Shown: positions 35,821 through 44,963 of the stretch, piece after piece
Layout: the number at the start of each line of letters is the position of its first letter
How positions within the stretch are numbered: the first letter of the stretch is position 1
DNA from: JANQPX01 sp041398025
Lineage (GTDB): Bacteria; Pseudomonadota; Alphaproteobacteria; Geminicoccales; Geminicoccaceae
Assembly (NCBI GenBank): GCA_041398025.1
Contig: JAWKVM010000008.1
Span: 186,001 to 250,000, forward strand
Length of the DNA stretch: 64,000 bases
Direction: 5' to 3'
Translations under genes and position numbers: made by a program
The notes under the pieces: model-generated
Told to the model about the DNA's origin: nothing
The model's database searches: none
The model's input: only the letters and a program-made list of their open reading frames with translations

Positions 35821-36816
35821 ATGGCCATCGGCGATGGCAGGCCTGACTTTGACGTCGCCCACCTTGGGCATGTCGAGGTCTATACCGACAGGTTCGAAGA
35901 CAGCCTGGATTTTTTCACACGGGTCTATGGCCTGACGGAGAGCGGACGCGATGGCGACAGCGTCTATCTGCGTGCCTTCGACGACTACGAGTTCCACACG
36001 CTGAAGCTGACGCGCCATTCCACGACGGGCGTCGGCCATATCGGCTATCGCGCGTCGTCGGCGGAAGCGTTGGCGCGGCGGGTCGAGGCGATCGAGGAAG
36101 CGGGCTACGGCATCGGCTGGCATGACGGCGATCTCGGCCACGGCAGGGCGTACCGCTTCCAGGATCCGTTCGGCCACATCTTCGAAATCTATTGGGAAAC
36201 CAGGCGCTACGAGGCACCCGAATCGGAAAAACCGGCGCTCAAGAACATCGCGCAGCGTTTTCACGGCCGCGGCTGCTGTCCGCGCAGGCTCGACCACGTC
36301 AACCTACTCGCCGAGGACGTCACAAAATTCCGCGACTTCATGCTCACCTGCCTGGGCTCGCGCGTGACCGAGCAGATTCTCCTCGACAACGGGCGTCTGG
36401 GCGGCTGCTGGTTCACGGTCAACAACAAGGGCTACGACCTCGCCTGCACCGAGGAGCATGGCGGCGGCCAGGGGCGGCTGCATCACGTCACCTACGCGAC
36501 CGATCAGCGCGAGGACATCCTGCGCGCCGCCGACATCTTTCTGGAAAATGGCGTGCACATCGAGACCGGGCCGCACAAGCACGCCATCCAGGGCACGTTC
36601 TTTCTCTATGTCTGGGAGCCCGCCGGCAACCGCATCGAGCTCGCCAATGCCGGGGCGCGCCTGATCCTGGCGCCCGACTGGGAAACGGTCACCTGGACCG
36701 AAAGTGAAAGAAAAAAGGGCCAGGCCTGGGGGCTCAAGACCATCGCGAGTTTTCACACCCACGGGACCCCGCCGGTGCGCGATCGCACCCCGCCCGCGCC
36801 GAAGAAGGAAAGCTGA
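35821..36816 (+). CDS. Type I extradiol (VOC, XylE-like) ring-cleavage dioxygenase
   Basis: 331 residues with two VOC modules. Iron ligands fit catechol 2,3-dioxygenase: His159 (RLDHVNLL), His222 (LHHVTYATD) and Glu273 (YVWEPAGNRIEL). Active-site His254 and Tyr263 (GPHKHAIQGTFFLYVW) match XylE His246 and Tyr255. It should open a catecholic ring next to the hydroxyl pair. In this operon it occupies the place of the LigAB/GalA-type (type II) dioxygenase that normally makes oxalomesaconate. The substrate may be gallate or another carboxylated trihydroxy-aromatic. The C-terminal tail of about 45 residues is longer than in XylE. Confidence 0.87.
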   Translation: MAIGDGRPDFDVAHLGHVEVYTDRFEDSLDFFTRVYGLTESGRDGDSVYLRAFDDYEFHTLKLTRHSTTGVGHIGYRASSAEALARRVEAIEEAGYGIGWHDGDLGHGRAYRFQDPFGHIFEIYWETRRYEAPESEKPALKNIAQRFHGRGCCPRRLDHVNLLAEDVTKFRDFMLTCLGSRVTEQILLDNGRLGGCWFTVNNKGYDLACTEEHGGGQGRLHHVTYATDQREDILRAADIFLENGVHIETGPHKHAIQGTFFLYVWEPAGNRIELANAGARLILAPDWETVTWTESERKKGQAWGLKTIASFHTHGTPPVRDRTPPAPKKES

Positions 36817-36818
36817 TC

Positions 36819-37490
36819 ATGCACGTCGTCATGCAGACCATCGAGCGTGCGGATGCCGCTGTCATCGCGGGGCTCGGCGAGGCCGGCGTCTCCACCGTGC
36901 ATGAAGCGCAGGGGCGGACCGGGCTGATGGCGGCGACCATGCGTCCGATCTATGCGGGTGCGCGCGTCGCGGGCTCGGCGGTGACCATTTCCGCGCCGCC
37001 CGGCGACAACTGGATGGTGCATGTGGCGATCGAGCAGCTGAAGGACGGCGACATCCTGGTGCTTGCCCCGACTTCACCCTGCCAGATGGGCTATTTCGGC
37101 GACCTGCTCGCGACCTCGGCGATGGCGCGCGGCTGCAGGGCGCTGATCAGCGACGGCGGCGTGCGCGACGTGCGCGATCTCACCGAGATGCGCTTTCCCG
37201 TGTGGTCCACCTCGATCTCGGCCGCAGGCACGGTCAAGGAGACGCTCGGCTCGGTCAACGTGCCGGTGGTCTGTGCGGGCACCCTGGTCTATCCGGGCGA
37301 CGTCATCGTCGCCGACGACGACGGTGTGTGCGTGGTGCCGCATGCGAAGGCCGACGCCGTGCTGGAGTCTGCGAAAAAGCGGATCGCGAGCGAAGAAGAA
37401 AAACGTCAGCAGCTGGCCGCCGGCCAGCTTGGGCTCGATCTCTACGACATGCGCGAACGGCTGGAGGCCAAGGGACTTACCTATGTCTGA
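36819..37490 (+). CDS. RraA-like class II aldolase (4-carboxy-4-hydroxy-2-oxoadipate aldolase type)
   Basis: 223 residues of the RraA/LigK/GalC fold. The D-x20-R-D motif that marks the aldolases is intact: Asp95 (GDLLATSAMARG), Arg116 and Asp117 (DGGVRD). This favours catalysis (cleaving 4-carboxy-4-hydroxy-2-oxoadipate to pyruvate and oxaloacetate) over an RNase-E-inhibitor role. The neighbours, GalB and GalD homologues, supply its substrate. The ATG is behind AAGGAAAGC. The end overlaps the next gene by 8 bp. Confidence 0.88.
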   Translation: MHVVMQTIERADAAVIAGLGEAGVSTVHEAQGRTGLMAATMRPIYAGARVAGSAVTISAPPGDNWMVHVAIEQLKDGDILVLAPTSPCQMGYFGDLLATSAMARGCRALISDGGVRDVRDLTEMRFPVWSTSISAAGTVKETLGSVNVPVVCAGTLVYPGDVIVADDDGVCVVPHAKADAVLESAKKRIASEEEKRQQLAAGQLGLDLYDMRERLEAKGLTYV

Positions 37491-38541
37491 CGGCGTCCGC
37501 TGCATGTGGATGCGTGGCGGCACGTCGAAGGGCGGGTATTTTTTGAACTCCGACCTTCCCGCAGATCCCGAAGAACGCGACGCCCTCCTCCTCCGCATCA
37601 TGGGCTCGCCCGATCCGCGCCAGATCGACGGCATGGGCGGCGCCGACCCGCTGACGTCCAAAGTCGCGGTGGTTCGGCCGTCGACCCGGCCGGACGTCGA
37701 CGTCGACTACCTCTTCCTGCAGGTGTTCGTCGACCAGCCAATCGTCACCGACGCCCAGAATTGCGGCAATATCCTGGCGGGCGTCGGCCCGTTCGCGATC
37801 GAGCGAGGCATCCTGCCCGCCGAGGATGGCGAGACGACCGTCCGAATCTTCATGGAGAATACACACCAGATCGCGATCGCCCGCATTCCGACGCTGGGCG
37901 GCCGCGTCCGCTATGACGGCGATGCCCGGATCGACGGCGTCCCCGGCACCGCCGCCGCCGTGCCGACCGAGTTTCGGGACACGGCGGGCTCCACCTGCGG
38001 CGCGCTTTTGCCGAGCGGCAAGGCGGTCGACGTCATCGACGGCGTCGAGGTCACGCTGATCGACAACGGCATGCCCTGCGTCATCCTGCGTGCCGCCGAC
38101 ATGGGCATCACCGGCGACGAGAGCGCAGCCGCGCTCGAGGCAGACGACGGCCTCCGAGCCAAGTTGGAAAACATCCGCCTGCAGGCCGGCCCGATGATGA
38201 CTCTCGGCAATGTCGAAAAAAAGTCGGTGCCGAAAATGACCATGGTCAGTCCCCCGCGGCTCGCGGGTGCCTTGTCGACGCGCACGTTCATTCCGCATCG
38301 CTGCCACAAGTCGATCGGCGTGCTCGGCGCGGTCAGCGTCGCCACAGCCTGTCTGACGGAGGGCGCCGTCGGCAGCGATCTCGCGCGGATTCCCGACGGT
38401 CCCATCAAAAAAATCTCGGTCGAGCATCCGACCGGCGAGATGACCATCGTCGCCCATGTCGACGACGACGGCGTCGTCGCCCGCACCGAAGTCCTGCGCA
38501 CGGCGCGAAAACTGTTCGACGGAGAGGTGTTTCCGAGATGA
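37483..38541 (+). CDS. galD: PrpF/GalD family isomerase (4-oxalomesaconate tautomerase)
   Basis: 352 residues with two diaminopimelate-epimerase-like halves. N-terminus MWMRGGTSKGGYF, then NCGNILAGVGPFAIERG, and in the second half PHRCHKSIGVLGAVSVATACL. The first Cys motif (NCGN) and GSTCGALLPSG are seen. Family members isomerise aconitate-like acids: PrpF in methylcitrate, GalD/LigU with oxalomesaconate. Gene context (GalB, aldolase, dioxygenase) favours GalD. The ATG lies within the end of the aldolase gene. Confidence 0.88.
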   Translation: MSDGVRCMWMRGGTSKGGYFLNSDLPADPEERDALLLRIMGSPDPRQIDGMGGADPLTSKVAVVRPSTRPDVDVDYLFLQVFVDQPIVTDAQNCGNILAGVGPFAIERGILPAEDGETTVRIFMENTHQIAIARIPTLGGRVRYDGDARIDGVPGTAAAVPTEFRDTAGSTCGALLPSGKAVDVIDGVEVTLIDNGMPCVILRAADMGITGDESAAALEADDGLRAKLENIRLQAGPMMTLGNVEKKSVPKMTMVSPPRLAGALSTRTFIPHRCHKSIGVLGAVSVATACLTEGAVGSDLARIPDGPIKKISVEHPTGEMTIVAHVDDDGVVARTEVLRTARKLFDGEVFPR

Positions 38542-39431
38542 GCGTCAGGATCGCGATCATCGGCATGGGCGAAGCCGGCAGCGCGTTCGTCACCGGCTGG
38601 GGCGCGGGCGCGGGACGCCGCGCTGCGATGACTTGTTTCGACATCAAGACGGACAAGCCTGAGACCGCCGACGCCATGTGGGCGCACTACGAAAAGCTCG
38701 GCATCAAGGGGTGCGCCAGCCCCGCCGAGGCCGTGGCAGGTGCCGACCTTGTCCTGTGCACCGTGACCGCGGACCAGGCCGTGGCCGCCGCCGAGCGTGC
38801 GGCCGCCCACCTCGAAGGCGGTGCCTTCTGGGGGGATTGCAATTCCTGCGCGCCGTCCTCGAAGCGGCAGGCGGCCGAGGTGATCGATGCCGCGGGCGGG
38901 CGCTATGTGGATATCGCGGTCATGGCGCCGGTGCATCCGAAGCGGAACATGGTGCCGCTCCTGATCGCCGGGCCGCACGCTGAGGCGGCGGCGCCGATCC
39001 TCGAGAGCCTGCCCATGGCGCCGCGCGTGGTGGCGGGCGAGGTCGGGGCGGCGTCCTCGATCAAGATGATCCGCTCGGTGATGGTCAAGGGCCTGGAGGC
39101 GCTGTCCGCCGAATGCGTGCTCGCGGCGGTCGCGGCCGGCGTCGAGGAGGAGGTGCTCGGCTCCCTGATGAAGAGCCATCCCGGCACCGACTGGCCCGCG
39201 CGCACGGCCTACAATCTGGAGCGCGCCATGCGCCATGGGGCGAGACGGGCAGCCGAGATGGAGGAGGTCGCGAAGACGCTCACCGATCTCGGCCTGCCCG
39301 ACGACATGGCACGTGCCACGGTGGACTGGCAGCGGCGCATCGCCGAGACCGGCCTGCCCGTTCCCGACGATCCCGAGGCGGCAGGCGCGAAGGAGCTGGC
39401 GCAAAGCCTGCTCGCGAAGCTTCGGCGCTGA
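38538..39431 (+). CDS. NAD-binding dehydrogenase with DUF1932 C-domain
   Basis: 297 residues. The 6-phosphogluconate-dehydrogenase-like N-domain (RIAIIGMGEAGSAFVTGW) is followed by the substrate loop VMAPVHPKRNMVPLLIAGPHA and a DUF1932 helical C-domain with SIKMIRSVMVKGLEALSAECVLA (catalytic Lys in SIKM). Overlaps galD by 4 bp. Homologues often sit in protocatechuate/gallate or tartronate-type clusters. It may process a side product or feed the dioxygenase with substrate; its role in this route is unknown. Confidence 0.87.
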   Translation: MSVRIAIIGMGEAGSAFVTGWGAGAGRRAAMTCFDIKTDKPETADAMWAHYEKLGIKGCASPAEAVAGADLVLCTVTADQAVAAAERAAAHLEGGAFWGDCNSCAPSSKRQAAEVIDAAGGRYVDIAVMAPVHPKRNMVPLLIAGPHAEAAAPILESLPMAPRVVAGEVGAASSIKMIRSVMVKGLEALSAECVLAAVAAGVEEEVLGSLMKSHPGTDWPARTAYNLERAMRHGARRAAEMEEVAKTLTDLGLPDDMARATVDWQRRIAETGLPVPDDPEAAGAKELAQSLLAKLRR

Positions 39432-39438
39432 CCGGGGC

Positions 39439-39453
39439 GGGGCGTCACGCCCC
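39439..39453 (+). terminator. Short GC hairpin after the aromatic operon
   Basis: GGGGCG-TCA-CGCCCC directly follows the last gene of the operon by 7 bp. There is no T-run. A 14-bp GC palindrome, GCGCGCATGCGCGC, lies just beyond at 39474-39487. Confidence 0.3.
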
Positions 39454-39588
39454 TCCGAAGCTCGCAGCCGACGGCGCGCATGCGCGCGACACGGATCAGC
39501 GCTTGCTGTCGTCGCGTTAACCGGATCCTAACGCCTCGCGCGTATTCAATGGAGCCAATGTCACGCGCCAACTCACTGGGGCAAGGCT

Positions 39589-40620
39589 GTGCACGGTCAA
39601 ACGGGTTTGGATCATTCGGCGGGTGCGCTCGGCGGCAGCATGATCGTGGCCGAAAGCGCGGCAGGCGCGCCCGGGGACGCCGCCCGATCGGATGAAGGCC
39701 TGACGCCCCGCCCTTTCGAGCTTCCCTTGCGTCTCGGTCCGCTGAAGCTCGCGACTCCGAGCATTCTTCTCTCGCAGATCGAGCTGGACGGACTCCTGTT
39801 CGCCGGCGTTCGCGAGGTGCGGGACGCCGACCTGCCGGCCCGCAGCGTCGCCTTCGCCGCGGTCCCGGATGAAGCGGCGGCAATGCCGACGATCCGGCTG
39901 CATGACGGCCATATCGACTATGTTCATCACCGCTACACGCGCTGCTGGATCGACATGCGCGGCGCCTTCGACGCCTATCAAACCGCGTGCCTTTCCGCCA
40001 AGCTGCGCAGCGACATTCGCCGGCAGACCAAGCGCTTTCTGGAGCATACCGGCGAGACCGCCCTCGACGTCCGCTTCTATAGAACGGCGCAGGAGATCGA
40101 GGCGTTCAGCGTCCTTGCCGAGCAGATTTCGGCAAGGACGTTTCAGGAGAAGACGGCCGGATGCGGCTGGCCGCGCGGCGAGGACTTCAAGCGAGGCCTG
40201 ATGCGCTCGGCCGAACGCGACGGCTGCTTTGGCAGCATCCTGTGCGCGAACCAGATGCCGGTCAGCTATCAATTCATGACCAGAAAGAACAAGCGCCTGA
40301 TCGGGACCTATATCGGCTTCGATCCGGCCTATCAGAAATATTCGCCCGGCAAGATCCACATGCTGGCCTGTATTCGCCACCTGTTCGACGACCCCTCAAG
40401 CGAGATTTACGATTTTGCGGGCGGCGGCTTTCGCTACATGATCGACTTCTCCTCCGATCGGGCAGCCTGCGCCGATATGCTGAGACTGAGCCCGCGCCCC
40501 TGGCATCTTCTGGTCATCGGGGCTCATCTCACCCTGGCGACGCTCGCCAGGAAGGTGACCGCTTTGTGCGACGGGCTGCGGCTGAAGGAGTGTCTGCGCA
40601 GGAAGCTGCGCGGGCGCTGA
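39589..40620 (+). CDS. GNAT-fold (Acetyltransf_6, FemAB/CelD-like) protein
   Basis: 343 residues. The core, about 100-290, has the Acetyltransf_6 pattern (AKLRSDIRRQTKRFLEHTGE, VRFYRTAQEIEAFSVLAEQIS, then CANQMPVSYQFMTRKNKRLIGTYIGFDPAYQKYSPG and LACIRHLFDDPSSEIYDFAGG). Such proteins transfer acyl or aminoacyl groups in cell-envelope or polysaccharide pathways. The N-terminal ~40 residues look disordered. The GTG start is behind GGGGCAAGG; an ATG at 39640 is an alternative. The substrate is not known, and it is not clearly part of the aromatic operon, being 157 bp away. Confidence 0.75.
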   Translation: MHGQTGLDHSAGALGGSMIVAESAAGAPGDAARSDEGLTPRPFELPLRLGPLKLATPSILLSQIELDGLLFAGVREVRDADLPARSVAFAAVPDEAAAMPTIRLHDGHIDYVHHRYTRCWIDMRGAFDAYQTACLSAKLRSDIRRQTKRFLEHTGETALDVRFYRTAQEIEAFSVLAEQISARTFQEKTAGCGWPRGEDFKRGLMRSAERDGCFGSILCANQMPVSYQFMTRKNKRLIGTYIGFDPAYQKYSPGKIHMLACIRHLFDDPSSEIYDFAGGGFRYMIDFSSDRAACADMLRLSPRPWHLLVIGAHLTLATLARKVTALCDGLRLKECLRRKLRGR

Positions 40621-40644
40621 GCCCGGCACGAGAGGCGATCCGCC

Positions 40645-42129
40645 TCACCCTGCCTCGATCGCCGGCTGCAGCCGCTCTGCCACGGCTTTCGGATATTTGG
40701 AGCGCAGGGATCGCCACCGGTCGCGCTGCTTCGCCTTGTCCAGACGGTGGGTGGTGAGTGCCCAGCGCTTGGCGGTTTCGCTGAGTGCCGCGGCGGCGTC
40801 CTTCTGGCCTTCGAGGACGGCGATGATCGCGCCGTTCAGGGCGCCGAAATATTCGCCATGGCCATCCAGGTAGAGGTCCGGAATCGCGTGGCGCATACTG
40901 GTCTCATGGGCCTCGAGGAAGGGTTGCGAATAGGCTTTGATGATGTTTTCGTCCCGATAGTGTTCCGGCCGGTGCGGGTCGAAATAGCCTTTGGGATCGC
41001 TGACCGAGCGGGTCGATTGCACCGGGCTGCTGGCGAACAGGGCGAAGAGATAGGCAATTTCGGGCTCCTGGCTCTGGCTCGCGACCACGTAGTTCCAACC
41101 CCAGTTGAAATAGGGCGTCACCAGCCTTTCGCCGTCGACGATCCCGCCTGGAGTCACACTGAAGGCGAGCTTGCCGCGCAGCGCCGAAGCCGGGCCGTTC
41201 AGATATTTCTGCGTCCCGCCCCAGCCGATATTGCAATAGATATTGCCCCGGCCGAATGCCTTCCAATTGTCGAACAGGCCGGCGCGCGGGGCATCGGGAT
41301 AGAGCGACTCGGACGCTCTGACCAGCTCTTCCAGGGCCAGGACGCCCGCATCGCCATCGATCATCGGGGTCATCTCGTCGTCGAACGGCCAGGCGCCGCG
41401 GGCGTGGAAGCGGACCCACCATTCCCAGCCGACATAGGTGGGCGTGCGGAACAGCGCGCCGCCGTAGCGGTCGTAGTCGGGGTCGTGAAAGAACGCCATC
41501 TGGCGGTCGAGCTCCTGCCAGGTGACCGGGATCGCCAGCGGTTCGCCGAACTGGTCCTCGTAGCGTTTCCGGTTGTCGTCGCGGCCGAGCCAGGGCTGGT
41601 TGTAGAACATCAGATAGGCGTCGCCGTCCGCCTGGAAGCCGTAGAGCCGACCGTCATAGCTGTCGCCGATGGTATAAAGCGCCTCTGCGCGCAGGGCCTT
41701 CGGCTCGTACTGCTCGGCCAGCGCGCTGAGGTCGACCAGAGCACCGGCTTCGGCCAGTTCCGGAATGCCGAACGTCGCCGGGAGTGCCAGGTCATAGTCT
41801 TCGCCGCCGGCCATGTGATCCAGCATCAGCTTGGTGTTGATGTCGTCGAGCACGGCAACCACGATCTCGACCTCGATGCCGCTCATCGCCTTGAACGCGG
41901 TGACCACCGGCTCGATATTGCCCTGCGATCCATTGGGGATGAGGAGGCGAAGCCGAACCTCGCGGCCGGATGCCAGAGCCGCCGCCTGCTCGGCCGCCAG
42001 GCGGTCGAGATCTTGAAGGGACCAGCCGCGTTCAGCCCGCAGCGGGCGTGTCAGACCTGCGGCCGCCATGCCGGCGGCGCCTGCCAGGAGGTGACGACGG
42101 CTGAATGACGGTCTGTCCGATTGCGGCAT
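40645..42129 (-). CDS. Tat-exported extracellular solute-binding protein
   Basis: 494 residues. A twin-arginine signal (SFSRRHLLAGAAGMAAAGL) is followed by an SBP_bac_1-type fold (VVTAFKAMSGIEVEIVVAVLDDINTKLMLDHMAGGEDYDLAL, then YGFQADGDAYLMFYNQPWL). The length and aromatic-rich clefts suit carbohydrate-type ligands. No permease or ATPase lies beside it. It is divergent from the histidine kinase gene, with 107 bp of very AT-rich DNA between. It may act as the ligand-sensing partner of that kinase rather than in transport. The ATG is at the start of the Tat signal. Confidence 0.87.
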   Translation of the reverse strand: MPQSDRPSFSRRHLLAGAAGMAAAGLTRPLRAERGWSLQDLDRLAAEQAAALASGREVRLRLLIPNGSQGNIEPVVTAFKAMSGIEVEIVVAVLDDINTKLMLDHMAGGEDYDLALPATFGIPELAEAGALVDLSALAEQYEPKALRAEALYTIGDSYDGRLYGFQADGDAYLMFYNQPWLGRDDNRKRYEDQFGEPLAIPVTWQELDRQMAFFHDPDYDRYGGALFRTPTYVGWEWWVRFHARGAWPFDDEMTPMIDGDAGVLALEELVRASESLYPDAPRAGLFDNWKAFGRGNIYCNIGWGGTQKYLNGPASALRGKLAFSVTPGGIVDGERLVTPYFNWGWNYVVASQSQEPEIAYLFALFASSPVQSTRSVSDPKGYFDPHRPEHYRDENIIKAYSQPFLEAHETSMRHAIPDLYLDGHGEYFGALNGAIIAVLEGQKDAAAALSETAKRWALTTHRLDKAKQRDRWRSLRSKYPKAVAERLQPAIEAG

Positions 42130-42236
42130 GTCTGTCGTCTCCGGCGCAAAGGGCGATAAACCTTACAGGTAGAATTATCTTCGATATATATCTACTATAA
42201 ATAGTCTTCGATTGAACCATGGAGAGCCTCTAGCGC
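42130..42236. promoter_or_regulatory. AT-rich divergent promoter region with TCTTCGAT direct repeats
   Basis: About 60 bp (42160-42215) are very AT-rich in a GC-rich region. TCTTCGAT occurs at 42178-42185 and again at 42205-42212, 27 bp apart, and GTAGA/TCTAC arms flank the first copy. This should hold promoters and operators for both divergent genes. The binding protein is unknown. Confidence 0.5.
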
Positions 42237-44651
42237 GTGTTTTCACAATCGAGCATCAAGCGCCTCCAGTTTGCCTTCGCGGCGATGGCGGGACTGACGC
42301 TGCTGACACTGACTGTCGGGTGCATCGCCTTCGCGTTCAGCTATTCCGCACAAAAGCGGCTCCTCGAAGAGACCGCACCGCTCTTGCTCGACATCGAACG
42401 GCTTTCGGAAGTCGTGATCCATTTCGCATCGGCCTCGCGCCAGCTCGAGACGATCGACAACCAGGAAAGACTGGACAGGGCGCTTGCCCGCTACCGTACC
42501 CAAGGTGACCGGCTGCAGGCCGAGCTTCTGGACCTCGCGGACTACGAGTCGCACGCCGAGATCGTGGCCCAGCTCAAGGATATGGTCCGTCAGCTCGAGG
42601 CCCACGAGGACACCTATCTCGGGATCCTGCGCACCAAGATCGCTGCCACGACCAGGCTCAACGATCTGCGTCGCGAGATTTATCAGGAAGGGCGCGTTTT
42701 TCTGGAACGGCTGGAAAATCCGCTTCTCGACTCATCGCTGACGCTGGTCGACGCTGCTTCGTTGCCGGACGATCAACGGGACGGGACCTTGCCCGATGCG
42801 CTCAGGGACGTTCAGCTCCTGACCGATATCGGTGTCGCTGCGGAACGCTTCCTCCTGGCAGCGGGACAACCCGCCGAGCCCGGTGCGTCCGCTCGCCTGG
42901 CGAACCAGTCCGAAGTGGCGCTGGCGCCGGCCTTTCGACGCCTGACCCAGCTCACCCTCAAGCTGCGTGATCGTAAGCAGCGCGGGACCGTGGCGGCGTC
43001 GCTCAAGGTCTTCGAGGAGAAAGCGCTCGGTGCCGGCGGGCTCGTCGATCACGCGAACACCCTCACTGAGTCGGCACGGCGCCTCGACAGCCTCGGCAGC
43101 CAGCGCACCGTCCTCCTGGCCCATATCAACGGTCTGATCGACGAGGTCGTCGGCAATGTGCGCAACTCTTTTCTGCAGGCCGCCGATGCCGCACAGCGAA
43201 AAGGCCTGATCGCGGTTTCGATGCTCGTCCTGCTGTCGATCGCCGCACTGGGTGCGGCGATCTGGATCGGCTGGCGTCTGATCAACCGTGACATCGCGCG
43301 CCGTCTCGATCAGCTCGCGACGTCGACGGTCGCCCTGGCTTCAGGCGATCTCGACGTCGCGATCGACCAATCCGGCAGCGACGAACTCACCGACATGGCA
43401 CGCGCCGCCGAGACCTTCCGCCAGAACGCACGCGAGCTGCGCCGGGCGGAAGCCGAGCTTGCCGATCGTCTGGCCGAGGTCGAGGGCGCGAACAAGCGCC
43501 TGCTCGACGCCAATGAGGCGCTGGACAAGGTGAATGCCGAGCTTGCGGAGAGCGAGCTTCGCTACCATCTCGCGGTCGACGGCTCGTCGGTCGGGATCTG
43601 GGATCTCGATGTACGTCACGGCAAGCTTTTCTGGTCGGCACGCCTCAAGGCCATGCTCGGCCTGCCTGCCGAAGGCAGCATGCTCGGCATCGCCACCTTC
43701 CTGGACCGGGTGCATCCCGAGGATCGCGCTGCGCTCTCCGCCGCCCGGCAACGGCATCTCGAGACAGGAGACGACTACGACATCGAGTGCAGGCTGCGCC
43801 GGGAGGATGGCAGCTACATCTGGGTGCGCAATTGCGGGCAGGCCGTGTGGGACGGCAGCGGCGCGCCGCTGCGCATGGCGGGGTCGGTCGTCGACGTCAC
43901 CGAGCGCAAACTGGCGGACATCCGGCTGAACCAGCATGCGCGCGAGCTCGAACGCAGCAATCGGGAGCTGGATCAGTTCGCCTATATCGCCTCGCACGAC
44001 CTGAAGGAACCGCTGCGCGCCATCTACAACCATGCCTGCTTTCTTCTCGAAGACTACCAGAGCAAACTCGATGACGAGGGTGAGAACCGCCTGAACCGGC
44101 TGATCATGCTGAGCAAGCGCATGGAAAAGCTGATCGCCGATCTCCTCTATTTCTCTCGCCTCGGACGCGGCGATCAGGCCATGCAGCTCCTCGATCTCAA
44201 CGACGTCGTCGCCACCATCGGCGCCGACCTCAAGGAAACGCTGATGGCGCGAAATGCCAGGATCGATGTCCCGGTGCCCCTGCCGTCGATCAGCGGTCAT
44301 CCCGCTCACATCGTGGCGCTCTTTCAGAACCTGATCAGCAATGGCAGCAAATATAACGACGCCGAGGAGAAGGTGATCGAGATCGGTCAGACCCCGTCCG
44401 ACGACGAGAGCGGTGATGCCTTCGAAACGCTCTATGTGCGCGACAACGGCATCGGCATCGACGACCTCTTCAAGGACGATGTCTTCCTCCTGTTCAAACG
44501 CCTGAACGGCGACAAGGCCTATGGCGAGGGGACGGGGGCGGGTCTCACATTCGTCAAGAAGATCGTCGAGAACCACGGCGGCAGGATCTGGCTCGACTCG
44601 ACTCCCGGGAACGGCACGACGTTCTTCTTCACTTTGAGGCGGGCCGCCTGA
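42237..44651 (+). CDS. Membrane sensor histidine kinase with HAMP and PAS domains
   Basis: 804 residues. TM1 (about 13-37) and TM2 (about 322-345) enclose a helical periplasmic region of about 280 residues. Then HAMP (about 346-400), a coiled coil, PAS (about 440-557, with DVTERK end), HisKA with phospho-acceptor His587 (ASHDLKEPLRAIYNHAC) and HATPase (NLISNGSKYN, DNGIGIDD, GEGTGAGLTFVKKI). HDLKEPLR is typical of phytochrome-like kinases that work with Rcp1-type regulators, and such a regulator follows. The GTG start is behind GGAGAG. It autophosphorylates in response to an unknown periplasmic signal. Confidence 0.93.
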   Translation: MFSQSSIKRLQFAFAAMAGLTLLTLTVGCIAFAFSYSAQKRLLEETAPLLLDIERLSEVVIHFASASRQLETIDNQERLDRALARYRTQGDRLQAELLDLADYESHAEIVAQLKDMVRQLEAHEDTYLGILRTKIAATTRLNDLRREIYQEGRVFLERLENPLLDSSLTLVDAASLPDDQRDGTLPDALRDVQLLTDIGVAAERFLLAAGQPAEPGASARLANQSEVALAPAFRRLTQLTLKLRDRKQRGTVAASLKVFEEKALGAGGLVDHANTLTESARRLDSLGSQRTVLLAHINGLIDEVVGNVRNSFLQAADAAQRKGLIAVSMLVLLSIAALGAAIWIGWRLINRDIARRLDQLATSTVALASGDLDVAIDQSGSDELTDMARAAETFRQNARELRRAEAELADRLAEVEGANKRLLDANEALDKVNAELAESELRYHLAVDGSSVGIWDLDVRHGKLFWSARLKAMLGLPAEGSMLGIATFLDRVHPEDRAALSAARQRHLETGDDYDIECRLRREDGSYIWVRNCGQAVWDGSGAPLRMAGSVVDVTERKLADIRLNQHARELERSNRELDQFAYIASHDLKEPLRAIYNHACFLLEDYQSKLDDEGENRLNRLIMLSKRMEKLIADLLYFSRLGRGDQAMQLLDLNDVVATIGADLKETLMARNARIDVPVPLPSISGHPAHIVALFQNLISNGSKYNDAEEKVIEIGQTPSDDESGDAFETLYVRDNGIGIDDLFKDDVFLLFKRLNGDKAYGEGTGAGLTFVKKIVENHGGRIWLDSTPGNGTTFFFTLRRAA

Positions 44652-44963
44652 CGGGCAAACGGACCCCGTCACGCCCGCCCGTGCTGGCCATGACAACCTC
44701 CCGCAGTCCGCGCGATCTCGACGATGGCCGCGAGAGGGGGGAAATACCCGGATCGAGAAGCGCTTCGACCGGGAGCGCCTCTGCGACCTGGTGCGGCGGT
44801 CCAGGGATCATGGGCCAAAGATCGCCATTCTCCCACGCGAACGACGCTCGGCACGGCCTGATCAATTTACAATTTAAAATTGATTTGTTATCCAACTTAT
44901 TCGACTTTTTGCCTTTTCACCCACCATACCGAACGAGACGTGTCGGACGGAGAAGCAGCGGCG
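44652..44963. promoter_or_regulatory. 312-bp gap between kinase and response regulator, with AT-rich dyad
   Basis: ATCAATTT (44861-44868) and AAATTGAT (44877-44884) form a perfect 8-bp inverted repeat with 8-nt spacing, inside an AT-rich stretch (44861-44930) just before the response regulator. It may serve as an operator or promoter element; MucR-type proteins prefer such AT-rich sites. No gene is seen in the rest. Confidence 0.45.
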
